Origin: Niabella sp.
GTDB taxonomy: Bacteria; Bacteroidota; Bacteroidia; Chitinophagales; Chitinophagaceae
Assembly: GCF_030150205.1 (NCBI RefSeq)
Contig: NZ_JASLGT010000015.1
Coordinates: 82,705 to 146,704 of the forward strand
DNA length: 64,000 nt
Direction: 5' to 3'
This document shows positions 37,115-45,597 of this stretch, in pieces. The notes beneath the pieces are model-generated. The model was given only the letters and a program-made list of their open reading frames with translations, ran no database searches and had not been told where the DNA came from. The position numbers and the translations under genes were made by a program. The first letter of the stretch is position 1. Every line of letters starts with the position of its first letter.

Positions 37115-38119
37115 TTATAACCAGTTTTTTTGCAGCGGTATCTGTTGCCCTTTGTTTTGTTTGCTCTTTGCGGCTGCATCCATAAACGCATAAATTTCCA
37201 GTGTTTCTTCGGCATTGATGGGCGATGTGCCGGTATCAAAGAATTTGATGATTTCCTTCAGTAAAGGAATATAACCATCATATTGATCAATATATACCGT
37301 GGCGTTTTCTGCATGTACCACACCTCCGTAATCATGTTTGCCATTACGCGTACCGCGGAAAACGCCGATTCTGCCATCGCTCCAGGTACCCACAACCACA
37401 TCGGTATCGGCGGTGGAGGTTTGGCTTACGCTTACACATCCGGTGCCCATGATGGTATATAACAGCTCTACGCCATGTATCCCATACCAAAACAGATCCG
37501 TATGGGAGGGTTCTGTTTTTGCAGGACTGAACGTACTGGCCCCCAGCACCTTTCCAAACGCATTGCTGCGCACCTTCTGTGCCTTTTCTATAAATCGTAA
37601 CGAAGAAGCCGAAAACATAGGAGTGTTATATTGTTTGGCAAGTTTATAGATGCTGATCACATCGGCCATTTTAGCAGCAGCCGGTTTATCTATAAATACC
37701 TTTTTTCCGCTTTTAAAAATTTTAGCAGCCTGCTCCAGGTGCAGGGAACCATCATTGGTTTCGAGCATCACTACGTCGCAATGATTCAGCAGCTCATCGA
37801 TGGAGCCCGCAATGGTTACCCCGTTTTCCTTTGCTTCCCTGGTATACTGGCCAATGCGGCTGTAACTGCTTTCTATTTTCTGGCTGCCATAAGGATACGC
37901 AATCGATACATAATACCCGTTATAAGTTGGTGTTTGCCGCACACTGTTTAATGCTTTAATAAATTCGGAAGCATGTGAAGTATCCAGGCCAATAATGCCA
38001 ACCCTGCGCATACCTGTTTGAGCATTCAAAATAGTGGTAAAGCCGGATCCGAATGCGGCATACAAACCCGCAAGACCTGTTGTTTTAATAAAATTTCTTC
38101 TGGAAGGGGTTTTGTTCAT
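37115..38119 (-). CDS. Tat-exported Gfo/Idh/MocA family oxidoreductase
   Basis: A 334-residue protein with a twin-arginine leader (SRRNFIKTTGLAGLY). The dinucleotide-binding loop is atypical, GIIGLDTSHASEF, with IDKP (residues about 140) as the family's EKP-like motif. Exported members of this family usually hold their NAD(P) tightly and act on sugars. It lies leftward, divergent from SusC1, and may be co-transcribed with the DeoR gene 112 bp downstream of it. Confidence 0.78.
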   Translation of the reverse strand: MNKTPSRRNFIKTTGLAGLYAAFGSGFTTILNAQTGMRRVGIIGLDTSHASEFIKALNSVRQTPTYNGYYVSIAYPYGSQKIESSYSRIGQYTREAKENGVTIAGSIDELLNHCDVVMLETNDGSLHLEQAAKIFKSGKKVFIDKPAAAKMADVISIYKLAKQYNTPMFSASSLRFIEKAQKVRSNAFGKVLGASTFSPAKTEPSHTDLFWYGIHGVELLYTIMGTGCVSVSQTSTADTDVVVGTWSDGRIGVFRGTRNGKHDYGGVVHAENATVYIDQYDGYIPLLKEIIKFFDTGTSPINAEETLEIYAFMDAAAKSKQNKGQQIPLQKNWL

Positions 38120-38201
38120 ATCTACAATTTATGAGATCGTGAATTAATTTTTATCTAAAAAGCGCGCAGCAGCAGGGCTGAAACGATACCGGCTACAAGA
38201 T

Positions 38202-38341
38202 AATCGGTTTTTTTGCGTAAAAAAAATAAAAATACCGCAAATAAAACGCATAAAATGTTGTTTTTATAATTTTTGCTGTTATATTGCGTATAATATCAGT
38301 AGTGAAACCGCTAAAATATTGCAAAAAATGACGATTGCCAA
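38202..38341 (+). promoter_or_regulatory. Conserved promoter/leader block R2
   Basis: Second copy of the block found at 494-629 and 45249-45387. Within it: three-part operator (38212-38252), TTG at 38258-38260, a 19-nt spacer, TATATTG at 38280-38286, then a conserved leader ending in ATGACGATTGCCAAG. It lies about 285 bp upstream of the SusC1 start, which implies a long 5' leader. Confidence 0.72.
38212..38252 (+). promoter_or_regulatory. Three-part operator candidate, site 2 (SusC1)
   Basis: TTTGCG (38212-38217), 18 nt, CGCAAA (38236-38241), 5 nt, CGCATA (38247-38252). It ends 5 nt upstream of the TTG of the candidate promoter. Confidence 0.6.
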
Positions 38342-38420
38342 GCCTGCACCCCATTTTTTAAAACAGGGCACTTCCGGCCTTAACGGCCCCGGGATCACGA
38401 GGTATCATAGATTTCGATAA
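38328..38420 (+). CDS. Leader mini-ORF in R2, 30 codons
   Basis: ATG at 38328, preceded by an A-rich stretch, opens MTIAKPAPHFLKQ and stops at 38420. Only the first five codons are shared with the R3 leader. From here to the SusC1 start at 38627 no other gene is seen; the 200-bp stretch is probably untranslated leader. Confidence 0.3.
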   Translation: MTIAKPAPHFLKQGTSGLNGPGITRYHRFR

Positions 38421-38626
38421 ATACCTGCTTGCTGCATGAATAGCGGCATTTAAAAAAACACCTGAATTGAAGAAGGATGTACCCGTGAGGATGAACTGAA
38501 TAAGAATAGGAATGATGGAAGAACGGCCGGGTCGGTAATGGTATGCTGATGCGTATGGTTGGCAATGGCCGTTGTGTTGTGTTTCCCGGAGATTTTAATG
38601 CTTTTAACCCTAAATACTCTCTATTT

Positions 38627-41600
38627 ATGCGTATTCTGTTTATAAAATTGCTTTTCTGCGTCGGTGTATGGATATTGGGCATCTGTTCCGTGCACGCGCA
38701 GGTGATCGGCGGTGTGGTTCGGGCCAAAACGGATAACCGGCCATTGGAAGGTGTTACCGTTCAGATCGGCGGTAAGCCTGCAACCATAACCGCTACCAAT
38801 GCGGAGGGCCGTTATCAGGTGAGCGGTGGCCGCGCTGCTGATTCCGTACTGTTTTCGCATGTAGGTTTTGAGCCGGTTGCAATGGTCATTGCCGGTCAGT
38901 CAAAAATAGATGTAGAGCTGACGCCGATCAATGCTTCCCTGGACCAGGTAGTGGTTATTGGTTACGGATCGGTACGTAAACTGGATCTTACAGGATCGGT
39001 AGGTACCGTTAATGTGGAAGATATGAAAAAAGCGCCGGTGCCCTCTTTTGCACAGGCCCTGGCCGGGAGGGTAGCGGGCGTACAGGTAAACAGTACAGAT
39101 GGACAGCCTGGTGGCGGCATGAATATTATGATCCGCGGGGCCGGATCGTTAACGCAAAGCACCACGCCCTTGTATGTAGTGGACGGTTTTCCCATCGAAA
39201 ACCTGGACCCGAATACGCTGAATATGGATGATATTGCATCCGTTTCTATTTTGAAAGATGCATCGTCTACTGCTATTTATGGTTCAAGGGGTGCAAACGG
39301 GGTGGTACTGATTCAAACACGAAGGGGAAAGCTGGGAAAGCCCGAAGTGACCATTGGCGGTACCATGGGATATCAGTTAAAACCACCATTGATCCCTGTG
39401 ATGAGCCCCTATGAATTTGTGAAATACCAAATGGAGCTGAACCCCAATTCATTTAATACGCCCGCCTATACGGCACTGGGAAAAACGCTGGAGGATTATA
39501 AAAATGTGAAGGGCATCAACTGGCAGGACCAGGTATTAAATACAGGCGTGTATCGCAATTACAACCTGGGTATCCGTGGCGGATCAGACCAAACAAAATA
39601 CGCAGTATCCGGATCGGTGTTTAACCAGAAAGGGGTAATCATCAATACGGGTATGGACCGGTATACCGGACGACTTTCACTGGACCAGGTTATATCAGAA
39701 AAGTTTAAGGTTGGGGTAAATGTAGCCCTTACACAAACCGATGTATACGGGCAGCAGATCCGCTCCATTTATAGCGGCGGCAATGCTACTTCACCTGCGC
39801 TGATCCGGGCATGGATGTATCGTCCCATATCGGCCATTGAAGGAGAAGACTTGCTGAATGAAGATGCCGATCAGCAGGCCGTTAATGCCAATGATTTCCG
39901 GATCAACCCGGTTACGGACCTGCAAAACCAGTACCAGCACACGATACGGAACCAGCTGCAGTCGGATGCTTATGTGAGCTATGCCATTACACCTGATCTT
40001 ATTTTTAAATCTACAGCCGGATTAATGCAGTCGAATATGCGGAATGAGCAGTTCTATAATTCCAAAACATCGCAGGGAAGTCCGCTGAATCCCGCAAACA
40101 AAAACGGAGTGTGGGGAAGCATGAGCAATAACAATTCCAACAGCTTTTTTAATGAGAATACGCTGAATTATAAAACCATCATCGGGAAGGATCATTCAAT
40201 AAACGGGATGGTGCTTTTTGGGGTAAACCAGTATAAAACAATGTACTCTTCCTTTACCGGTATACAGCTGCCCAATGAAGTAAAACGGATGGACGGGCTG
40301 GATGAGTCTGCGGGAGGTACATTTACCTCACCAAGCATTAATAATACCATCAATACCATGGTGTCTTATGCCGGGCGGATCGATTATAATTTCAGATCGA
40401 AATACCTGCTTACAATGAACTTCCGGGCCGACGGGTCTTCCAAGTTTTTTCAGCCATGGGGCTATTTCCCGGGAGGTGCCATTGCCTGGAACATGGGCCA
40501 GGAAGATTTCTTCCATAAGGGACTTCCGTTCATTACCAATTCTAAATTACGGGCAAGCTATGGACAGAATGGAAACAACCGCGTAGGCGATTTTGACGCC
40601 TATGCTAAACTGTCGTTAAACAATACCGGGCAGGGCTATTCGTTCAATAACCAGGCGCCTACACCGGCTGCTTATCTGGCTACCCTGGGAAATCGCGAGC
40701 TCCAATGGGAAAAAACAGAGCAGATCGATATCGGTTATGAAATCGGGATACTGGATAACCGGATCGGGCTGGAGGTAGACTGGTATCGCCGCACCGCCTC
40801 TAACCTGCTGCTGAACACCGATCTGCCGCAAAGTTCGGGTTTTGGATCAGCCCAGGTAAATATCGGCAGTCTTCGCAATACCGGCTGGGAATTTACACTG
40901 AATACCACCAATATAAAAAAACCGGATCTCAGCTGGACCAGCAGCTTTAATATCAGTTTTAACCGGAGTAAAATTTTATCGCTTGCCTACGGCCAGTCCT
41001 CATTGAGCAGGGTACCGACCTATCTTTCCCAGTTCGGACAGCCCTTATATCTTTCGGAAGTTGGCAAACCGGTGGGAATGATGATCGGTTATATCTGGGA
41101 TGGTAATTATCAATACGAAGATTTCGACAACCCGGCGCCGGGCGTGTACATTCTTAAAAAGACCATTGCCACCAATGGTACGGCACGCAACGTGGTACAG
41201 CCGGGTGATATCAAACTTCGGGATCTGAATGGCGATGGTACAGTTACAGCGGCGGATATGACCATTATCGGGCGGGGACAGCCGGTTCATATCGGAGGCT
41301 TCTCCAATAATTTAAATTATAAAGGTTTTGCTTTGAATGTCTTTTTTCAATGGTCTTATGGTAACGATATTTACAATGCAAACCGGCTGTTGATGGAAGG
41401 AAATAGCAACGGGTTTGCCAATATTAATCAATACGCCACCTACGCGAACCGTTGGTCGCCCGACAATCCGACCAATGAAAATTACAGAACCAGGGGGCAG
41501 GGAGTTATCGGGTATTTTTCATCAAAGAATGTAGAGGACGGGTCGTACCTGCGATTGAAGACCGTATCGTTATCCTATTCGCTTCCTTCCCGGCTGATCC

Positions 41601-41782
41601 GGAAAGCGTACCTGAAAAACCTTACCGTGGATCTTTCTGCGCAGAACCTGGTCACCTGGACCAAATATTCCGGTCTTGATCCCGAAGTATCTACTGCTGA
41701 TAATGTATTAATGCCCGGCTATGATTTTTCGGCGTACCCTAACGTACGCACGATTGTATTTGGGTTGAAAGCAACTTTTTAA
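38627..41782 (+). CDS. SusC-like TonB-dependent outer-membrane transporter (locus 1)
   Basis: A 1051-residue protein; the ATG at 38627 gives a signal peptide (MRILFIKLLFCVGVWILG, ending at SVHAQ), so the 84 bp of open frame upstream are left out. After it come a carboxypeptidase-like regulatory domain (residues about 25-105), the plug (VVVIGYGSVRKLDLTGSVG, SILKDASSTAIYGSRGANG) and the 22-strand barrel ending in a terminal Phe. It moves a glycan fragment across the outer membrane using TonB energy, together with the SusD protein that follows. It lies behind block R2. Confidence 0.93.
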   Translation: MRILFIKLLFCVGVWILGICSVHAQVIGGVVRAKTDNRPLEGVTVQIGGKPATITATNAEGRYQVSGGRAADSVLFSHVGFEPVAMVIAGQSKIDVELTPINASLDQVVVIGYGSVRKLDLTGSVGTVNVEDMKKAPVPSFAQALAGRVAGVQVNSTDGQPGGGMNIMIRGAGSLTQSTTPLYVVDGFPIENLDPNTLNMDDIASVSILKDASSTAIYGSRGANGVVLIQTRRGKLGKPEVTIGGTMGYQLKPPLIPVMSPYEFVKYQMELNPNSFNTPAYTALGKTLEDYKNVKGINWQDQVLNTGVYRNYNLGIRGGSDQTKYAVSGSVFNQKGVIINTGMDRYTGRLSLDQVISEKFKVGVNVALTQTDVYGQQIRSIYSGGNATSPALIRAWMYRPISAIEGEDLLNEDADQQAVNANDFRINPVTDLQNQYQHTIRNQLQSDAYVSYAITPDLIFKSTAGLMQSNMRNEQFYNSKTSQGSPLNPANKNGVWGSMSNNNSNSFFNENTLNYKTIIGKDHSINGMVLFGVNQYKTMYSSFTGIQLPNEVKRMDGLDESAGGTFTSPSINNTINTMVSYAGRIDYNFRSKYLLTMNFRADGSSKFFQPWGYFPGGAIAWNMGQEDFFHKGLPFITNSKLRASYGQNGNNRVGDFDAYAKLSLNNTGQGYSFNNQAPTPAAYLATLGNRELQWEKTEQIDIGYEIGILDNRIGLEVDWYRRTASNLLLNTDLPQSSGFGSAQVNIGSLRNTGWEFTLNTTNIKKPDLSWTSSFNISFNRSKILSLAYGQSSLSRVPTYLSQFGQPLYLSEVGKPVGMMIGYIWDGNYQYEDFDNPAPGVYILKKTIATNGTARNVVQPGDIKLRDLNGDGTVTAADMTIIGRGQPVHIGGFSNNLNYKGFALNVFFQWSYGNDIYNANRLLMEGNSNGFANINQYATYANRWSPDNPTNENYRTRGQGVIGYFSSKNVEDGSYLRLKTVSLSYSLPSRLIRKAYLKNLTVDLSAQNLVTWTKYSGLDPEVSTADNVLMPGYDFSAYPNVRTIVFGLKATF

Positions 41783-41964
41783 TCACCTTATTTTTTAAGA
41801 CGATGAAACGAGCAAATTATTTACCGATATTGTTGGGTTGCATAACAAATTTTAATCGCGGTGAAAACAGGCAGCAGCAACGTTGCAACAATTTAGTAAC
41901 AACGCTGCGTAACGCCGGGAACGCGCCTTGCACAAAGCGGTTACCAAAACGGATTTTTCAAAAA

Positions 41965-43803
41965 ATGGTATACAGCATATTACTGCTTGCTGTTATCAGC
42001 CTGGGCTCCTGCAAGAAGTTCCTGCAGCCTTCTCCAACAGATTTCCTGAGTACCGCAAATTATTATCAGACGGAACAGCAACTGAACTTTGCATTGGCCG
42101 GCGTGTACAATACGGTAGGAAATGGTGGCTTCTGGGGAAGCGCTGCAAACTATCTTCTTGACTGGGATGCTGATATCGCTTATATGAACCGGCTTACCCT
42201 CAACGGGCCGTTTAACTTTAATTATTCAGCATCTGATCCATTTATGACATCGCTTTGGACCACGCTGTGGGACGGTATTAACCGGGCAAATGTATTGCTT
42301 GAAAATATCGATAAGAACCCCGCAATTCCGCAGGCTACAAGAGACCGGGTAAGGGGGGAAGTACTGTTCTTAAGAGGGTATTACTATTTTACCCTGGTAC
42401 AGTATTGGGGCGGGGTGCCGCTTAAATTAAAGTCTACCAAATCACCGTCCGAAGTGTCGATAGAAAGAGCATCGGTAAAGGATGTGTATGCCCAGGTACT
42501 GGCCGATATGACGGCAGCAGAGCCACTGGTTAAGAACATCAGGGAACTTGGTTTTTCCGGCGCTGTAAATAAGTCTGCTGTGCGGGGAATGCTTGCAAGG
42601 GTTTGCCTTACGATGGCCGGCGAACCACTAAAGGATGCAACAAAATACCAGGATGCAAAGATGTGGGCCAAAAAGGTGATGGATGATGTCGGGGCAGGGC
42701 ATAGTCTGAACCCCAGCTATTCAAATATCTTTATTACGCTGGCACAGGATAAGTATGATATCAAAGAAAATTTATGGGAAGCAGAGTTTTATGGCAATAA
42801 TTCGGATCCGGCTACAATGGCCTTTTCTGAATGGACCAATATCGGGTATATCAACGGACCGTCTTCAGCTGCTGGCTCTGCTACCGGTACTGGTGCTGCT
42901 TATATGAATATTACTGCAAAATTTTATAATGCCTTTGAAGACGGGGATCTGAGGAAATGGTGGAGTATCGCCCATTTTAGTTATGTAAATTCGGCGGTGA
43001 ACGGGCAGAAACTGCTGAATGCCGTACCTGCCACGGAACGGGATAAATGGTACTTGTACCCTGCCAAGTGGCGGCGCGAATACGAGGCCATTCCCAGGGG
43101 TTCATCGGTTGTGTCAGCCACCAATATGCCTATAATAAGGTATTCCGATATCCTGCTGATGTTTGCAGAGGCAGATAATGAAATCAACGGTGCTCCCACA
43201 GCCGACGCCATCGCGGCGGTTAACCTGGTAAGAAGACGTGCCTGGTCCACCGGTGTTAAATCCATTGCAGTTACCAATGGAGGCAGCGGTTATACAAGCG
43301 CGCCTTTGGTAACCATTTCAACGGGGAATGGCAGCAGCGCGGCGGCAACTGCAGTTGTACAGGGAGGTGTTGTTGTGGCAATCAATCTGAACAGGGATTC
43401 CTCGGGTGTCCGCTTCTTCAGAGACGGCAGTTATTCCAGCACACCGTCGGTAACTATTTCCGGTGGTGGAGGTACCGGGGCCACTGCTGTAGCAACTATT
43501 TATAATGCCACAGATGGTGACGTACCTGCTTCAGCGAGCGCTTCAAAAACCGCTTTTCTTTCCTTTATTCAGGATGAGCGCATGCGGGAGTTTAATATGG
43601 AAGGGTGCCGGAAAGCCGATCTGCTCCGGTGGGGTGCCTTCCTGAAAGTGAACCAGGATATGGGTAACCAGGCACAGCAGGATGTGCCGGGAGCGGGGTT
43701 CGTGCTTTCTTTTACACGGGCATCCGCCAGGGATGTGCTGATGCCGATACCGGAAAAAGAGATGATCAACAATTTAAAAATGACACAAAACCCCGGCTGG
43801 TAA
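41965..43803 (+). CDS. SusD-like outer-membrane glycan-binding lipoprotein with an inserted glycine-rich domain (locus 1)
   Basis: The frame is open from an ATG at 41803, but the ATG at 41965 follows an A-rich stretch and gives a standard lipoprotein signal (MVYSILLLAVISLGSC), so it is preferred (612 residues). TPR-like helices of the SusD fold are visible (FLRGYYYFTLVQYWGGVPL), as is the typical end (FLSFIQDERMREFNMEG). Between these, about 90 residues of the form GGSGYTSAPLVTIS and STPSVTISGGGGTGATA are inserted, which is not part of the normal SusD fold. The 54-residue upstream extension, if real, would be unlike any signal peptide. Confidence 0.88.
   Translation: MVYSILLLAVISLGSCKKFLQPSPTDFLSTANYYQTEQQLNFALAGVYNTVGNGGFWGSAANYLLDWDADIAYMNRLTLNGPFNFNYSASDPFMTSLWTTLWDGINRANVLLENIDKNPAIPQATRDRVRGEVLFLRGYYYFTLVQYWGGVPLKLKSTKSPSEVSIERASVKDVYAQVLADMTAAEPLVKNIRELGFSGAVNKSAVRGMLARVCLTMAGEPLKDATKYQDAKMWAKKVMDDVGAGHSLNPSYSNIFITLAQDKYDIKENLWEAEFYGNNSDPATMAFSEWTNIGYINGPSSAAGSATGTGAAYMNITAKFYNAFEDGDLRKWWSIAHFSYVNSAVNGQKLLNAVPATERDKWYLYPAKWRREYEAIPRGSSVVSATNMPIIRYSDILLMFAEADNEINGAPTADAIAAVNLVRRRAWSTGVKSIAVTNGGSGYTSAPLVTISTGNGSSAAATAVVQGGVVVAINLNRDSSGVRFFRDGSYSSTPSVTISGGGGTGATAVATIYNATDGDVPASASASKTAFLSFIQDERMREFNMEGCRKADLLRWGAFLKVNQDMGNQAQQDVPGAGFVLSFTRASARDVLMPIPEKEMINNLKMTQNPGW
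43255..43535 (+). repeat. Glycine-rich GYTSAPxVTIS-type repeats inserted in SusD
   Basis: Two related units (GGSGYTSAPLVTISTGNG and YSSTPSVTISGGGGTGATA) occur inside the C-terminal half of the SusD protein. Such units are known from secreted adhesin-like and phage tail proteins. The base composition is similar to that of the neighbours. Confidence 0.6.
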
Positions 43804-43831
43804 TTGATTCCTGATCCCAAAAATAATCGTT

Positions 43832-44914
43832 ATGAAAATTAGAAATCTGATATTGGTGGCAGGAATTGCGTTATCGTCCTGTCAAAAAAAACTTGCAGAA
43901 GTGGCTGCTCCTGACTTTGATGTAACCACTGGAGAGGTAACCGTTAAGGCCGGAACGCCTGCTGTTTTTAAATTTTCCGGAACAGCAACAACCGTTTCGT
44001 TTTACCCGGGAGAAATTTACAAAGACTATAACTTTAAGGACGGCCGGAGTATTGATGTATCCGGTAAGGGACTTACACTGAGTTTTTCAAATGGTGTGGC
44101 ACCGGGCAACCCCGCAGGAACACAGGCCAATCAGTTCTCTGTGTTGCTTTCTACCAATTTTAACGGGAACTATGCAGATCTGGCCAGTGTAAAAGCAGCT
44201 ACCTGGGTCAATATAACGGATAGTTTTACCTTAGCCACTTCTGCAACAATGGTGGCTACCCGAACCGCCAATCTTTCTAACTATGTGCTTGCAGGAAAGC
44301 CGGTTTACTTTGCATTGCGTTATATTAACCGTCCGCAGGTGGCCAATGGATATGCCCGGCAATGGATCGTTGAAAATTTTGTATTAAAAAGCATCGATGC
44401 CAAAGTAAACAATGCGGTGGTTACAATTGCCGATCAGGCGCTCACCGGTTTCAGGATCGTGGATGAAAACCCGGTGAATGCAAAAGCCCGCTCCACTATT
44501 ACTTCTACAAGAGTAACGCTCTATGGTCCGGCATATAAAAATCCGGCGGATCCCATTTATGATCCCAATAACCCGGTGTTCGATCCCAAGAATCCGATCT
44601 ATGATCCGAAAAGCCCGCAGTATAACCCGGGGGCTGTGTTACCGGTTTATGTGCCCTATGATCCTAATAGTCCGTATAACGATCCTTACAGTGAGAACTG
44701 GGCGGTTTCTGCTCCCATTACCCTGGGCACGGTTGACTTGGGGAAAGACTGGTCTGTTCCTGTTCGTACCTCTATTTACGGAGCAATGCCAACCACTTAT
44801 AGCTATACCTACAATACACCCGGCAGGTATGAAGCTGCTTTTGTAGCAGCCAATAATACCATCGGGAATTATGCGGCCACTGTAAAAAAGGTGATCGTTA
44901 ATGTAACGCCTTAA
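43832..44914 (+). CDS. Surface lipoprotein, DUF5017-like, with Asp-Pro repeats
   Basis: A 360-residue protein with a short lipoprotein signal (MKIRNLILVAGIALSSC). The N-terminal half looks like an immunoglobulin-like or PKD-like domain (EVTVKAGTPAVFKFSG), followed by a jelly-roll-like region resembling the DUF5017 family often found behind SusCD pairs. Near residues 236-288 there is a low-complexity run of DPxNPxYDP units. It follows SusD by 28 bp and probably acts as a surface glycan-binding protein. Confidence 0.65.
   Translation: MKIRNLILVAGIALSSCQKKLAEVAAPDFDVTTGEVTVKAGTPAVFKFSGTATTVSFYPGEIYKDYNFKDGRSIDVSGKGLTLSFSNGVAPGNPAGTQANQFSVLLSTNFNGNYADLASVKAATWVNITDSFTLATSATMVATRTANLSNYVLAGKPVYFALRYINRPQVANGYARQWIVENFVLKSIDAKVNNAVVTIADQALTGFRIVDENPVNAKARSTITSTRVTLYGPAYKNPADPIYDPNNPVFDPKNPIYDPKSPQYNPGAVLPVYVPYDPNSPYNDPYSENWAVSAPITLGTVDLGKDWSVPVRTSIYGAMPTTYSYTYNTPGRYEAAFVAANNTIGNYAATVKKVIVNVTP
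44540..44692 (+). repeat. DPxNPxYDP tandem coding repeat
   Basis: Several 24-bp-like units encode PADPIYDPNNPVFDPKNP and related sequences. The units are tandem without spacers, so they are a protein repeat (an extended linker, perhaps calcium-binding) and not a CRISPR array. Confidence 0.6.
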
Positions 44915-44922
44915 TAAAAGCG

Positions 44923-45063
44923 GCAGATCTCCACAATGATCTGCAAAAAGGAAACGAACCCGTTTGGATTTTTTTTGTCACAGCCGGTATATCCCCCTGC
45001 AGGGCGATATATCGGCTGTGATTCAATTTGGATTTTTTGAGCTCCACAGGAGAGCGGTGGAGC
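44923..45063 (+). terminator. Hairpin cluster ending the SusCD locus 1
   Basis: Three inverted repeats in a row: GCAGATC/GATCTGC (44923-44944); a 15-bp stem with one G-U pair at 44979-44993 and 45006-45020, whose loop contains CCCTGCAGGG; and GCTCCAC/GTGGAGC (45041-45063). A run of eight T lies at 44969-44976 between the first two, and six T follow the second. Together they probably end transcription of locus 1. Confidence 0.55.
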
Positions 45064-45248
45064 GATTAAACAAGCTTATTGGTAAAAATAAATGAACAAA
45101 AGATTGGTTAATCGAATCTCCAAAACCGGTAACGTACACATTAAAAGTTCTCCGCAAAAACGCAATTGGAATCATCAACCTAATCAGATGATTTTAAGTA
45201 GAATAGATGGGTTTCTGAAATGAATTAATCGTTTCAGGAGGATAAAGT
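45064..45248. other. Intergenic stretch, no gene seen
   Basis: An AT-rich stretch between the hairpin cluster and block R3. It contains a lone CGCAAA near 45162, but no three-part site or ORF worth listing. Confidence 0.4.
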
Positions 45249-45387
45249 AATCGGTTTGTTTGCGTAAACTGAAATATAAATCCGCAAAAAATCCGCAAAA
45301 AAATTGTTTTTGATACTTTTTGCTGTTATCTTGCGTGTAGTACTGGTTGTAAAACCGCTAAAAAACTGCAAAAATGACGATTGCCAA
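45249..45387 (+). promoter_or_regulatory. Conserved promoter/leader block R3
   Basis: Third copy of the block. Operator at 45259-45299, TTG at 45304-45306, a 20-nt spacer, TATCTTG at 45327-45333, then the conserved leader ending ATGACGATTGCCAAT. The SusC2 start lies 210 bp downstream. Confidence 0.72.
45259..45299 (+). promoter_or_regulatory. Three-part operator candidate, site 3 (SusC2)
   Basis: TTTGCG (45259-45264), 18 nt, CGCAAA (45283-45288), 5 nt, CGCAAA (45294-45299). It ends 4 nt upstream of the TTG of the candidate promoter. Confidence 0.6.
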
Positions 45388-45490
45388 TTGCTTGCTGAAA
45401 TTTTCGGGGTTTTTTACGTGCTCCCTGAAAATGATCCTTTTCATTTTACTGATGGCTGGTTTTTATGAAAGCTATGCGCATTGTACCTGA
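45374..45490 (+). CDS. Leader mini-ORF in R3, 38 codons, signal-peptide-like
   Basis: ATG at 45374 follows an A-rich stretch (GCAAAA) and encodes a peptide beginning MTIANCLLKFSGFF and ending AGFYESYAHCT, stop at 45490. Its last half (MILFILLMAGFYESYA) has the form of a signal peptide with a cleavage site, so it may be a leftover of a lost exported protein. It is in a different frame from SusC2, which has its own signal peptide, so a simple frameshift does not explain it. Confidence 0.4.
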   Translation: MTIANCLLKFSGFFTCSLKMILFILLMAGFYESYAHCT

Positions 45491-45597
45491 ATATTCCTTT
45501 TACGCAAGTATTTTTTACAAAACCGTTCCTTCTGGTTCGATGGGCGAAGAAAATAGCGCTCATCAAAAGGATAGGGGACAACATAATCAAAAGTAAA

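Noticed and set aside
41803..41964. 54-residue N-terminal extension of SusD1
   Set aside because: It would put the lipoprotein signal deep inside the protein; the A-rich start at 41965 fits the family, though the frame is open.
44540..44692. CRISPR-like array
   Set aside because: The repeats are contiguous, in frame and without spacers; they encode a protein repeat.
494..45387. R1-R3 as ends of an insertion sequence
   Set aside because: No transposase or paired inverted ends were seen, the copies all face a gene, and they contain promoter-like boxes at fixed spacing.
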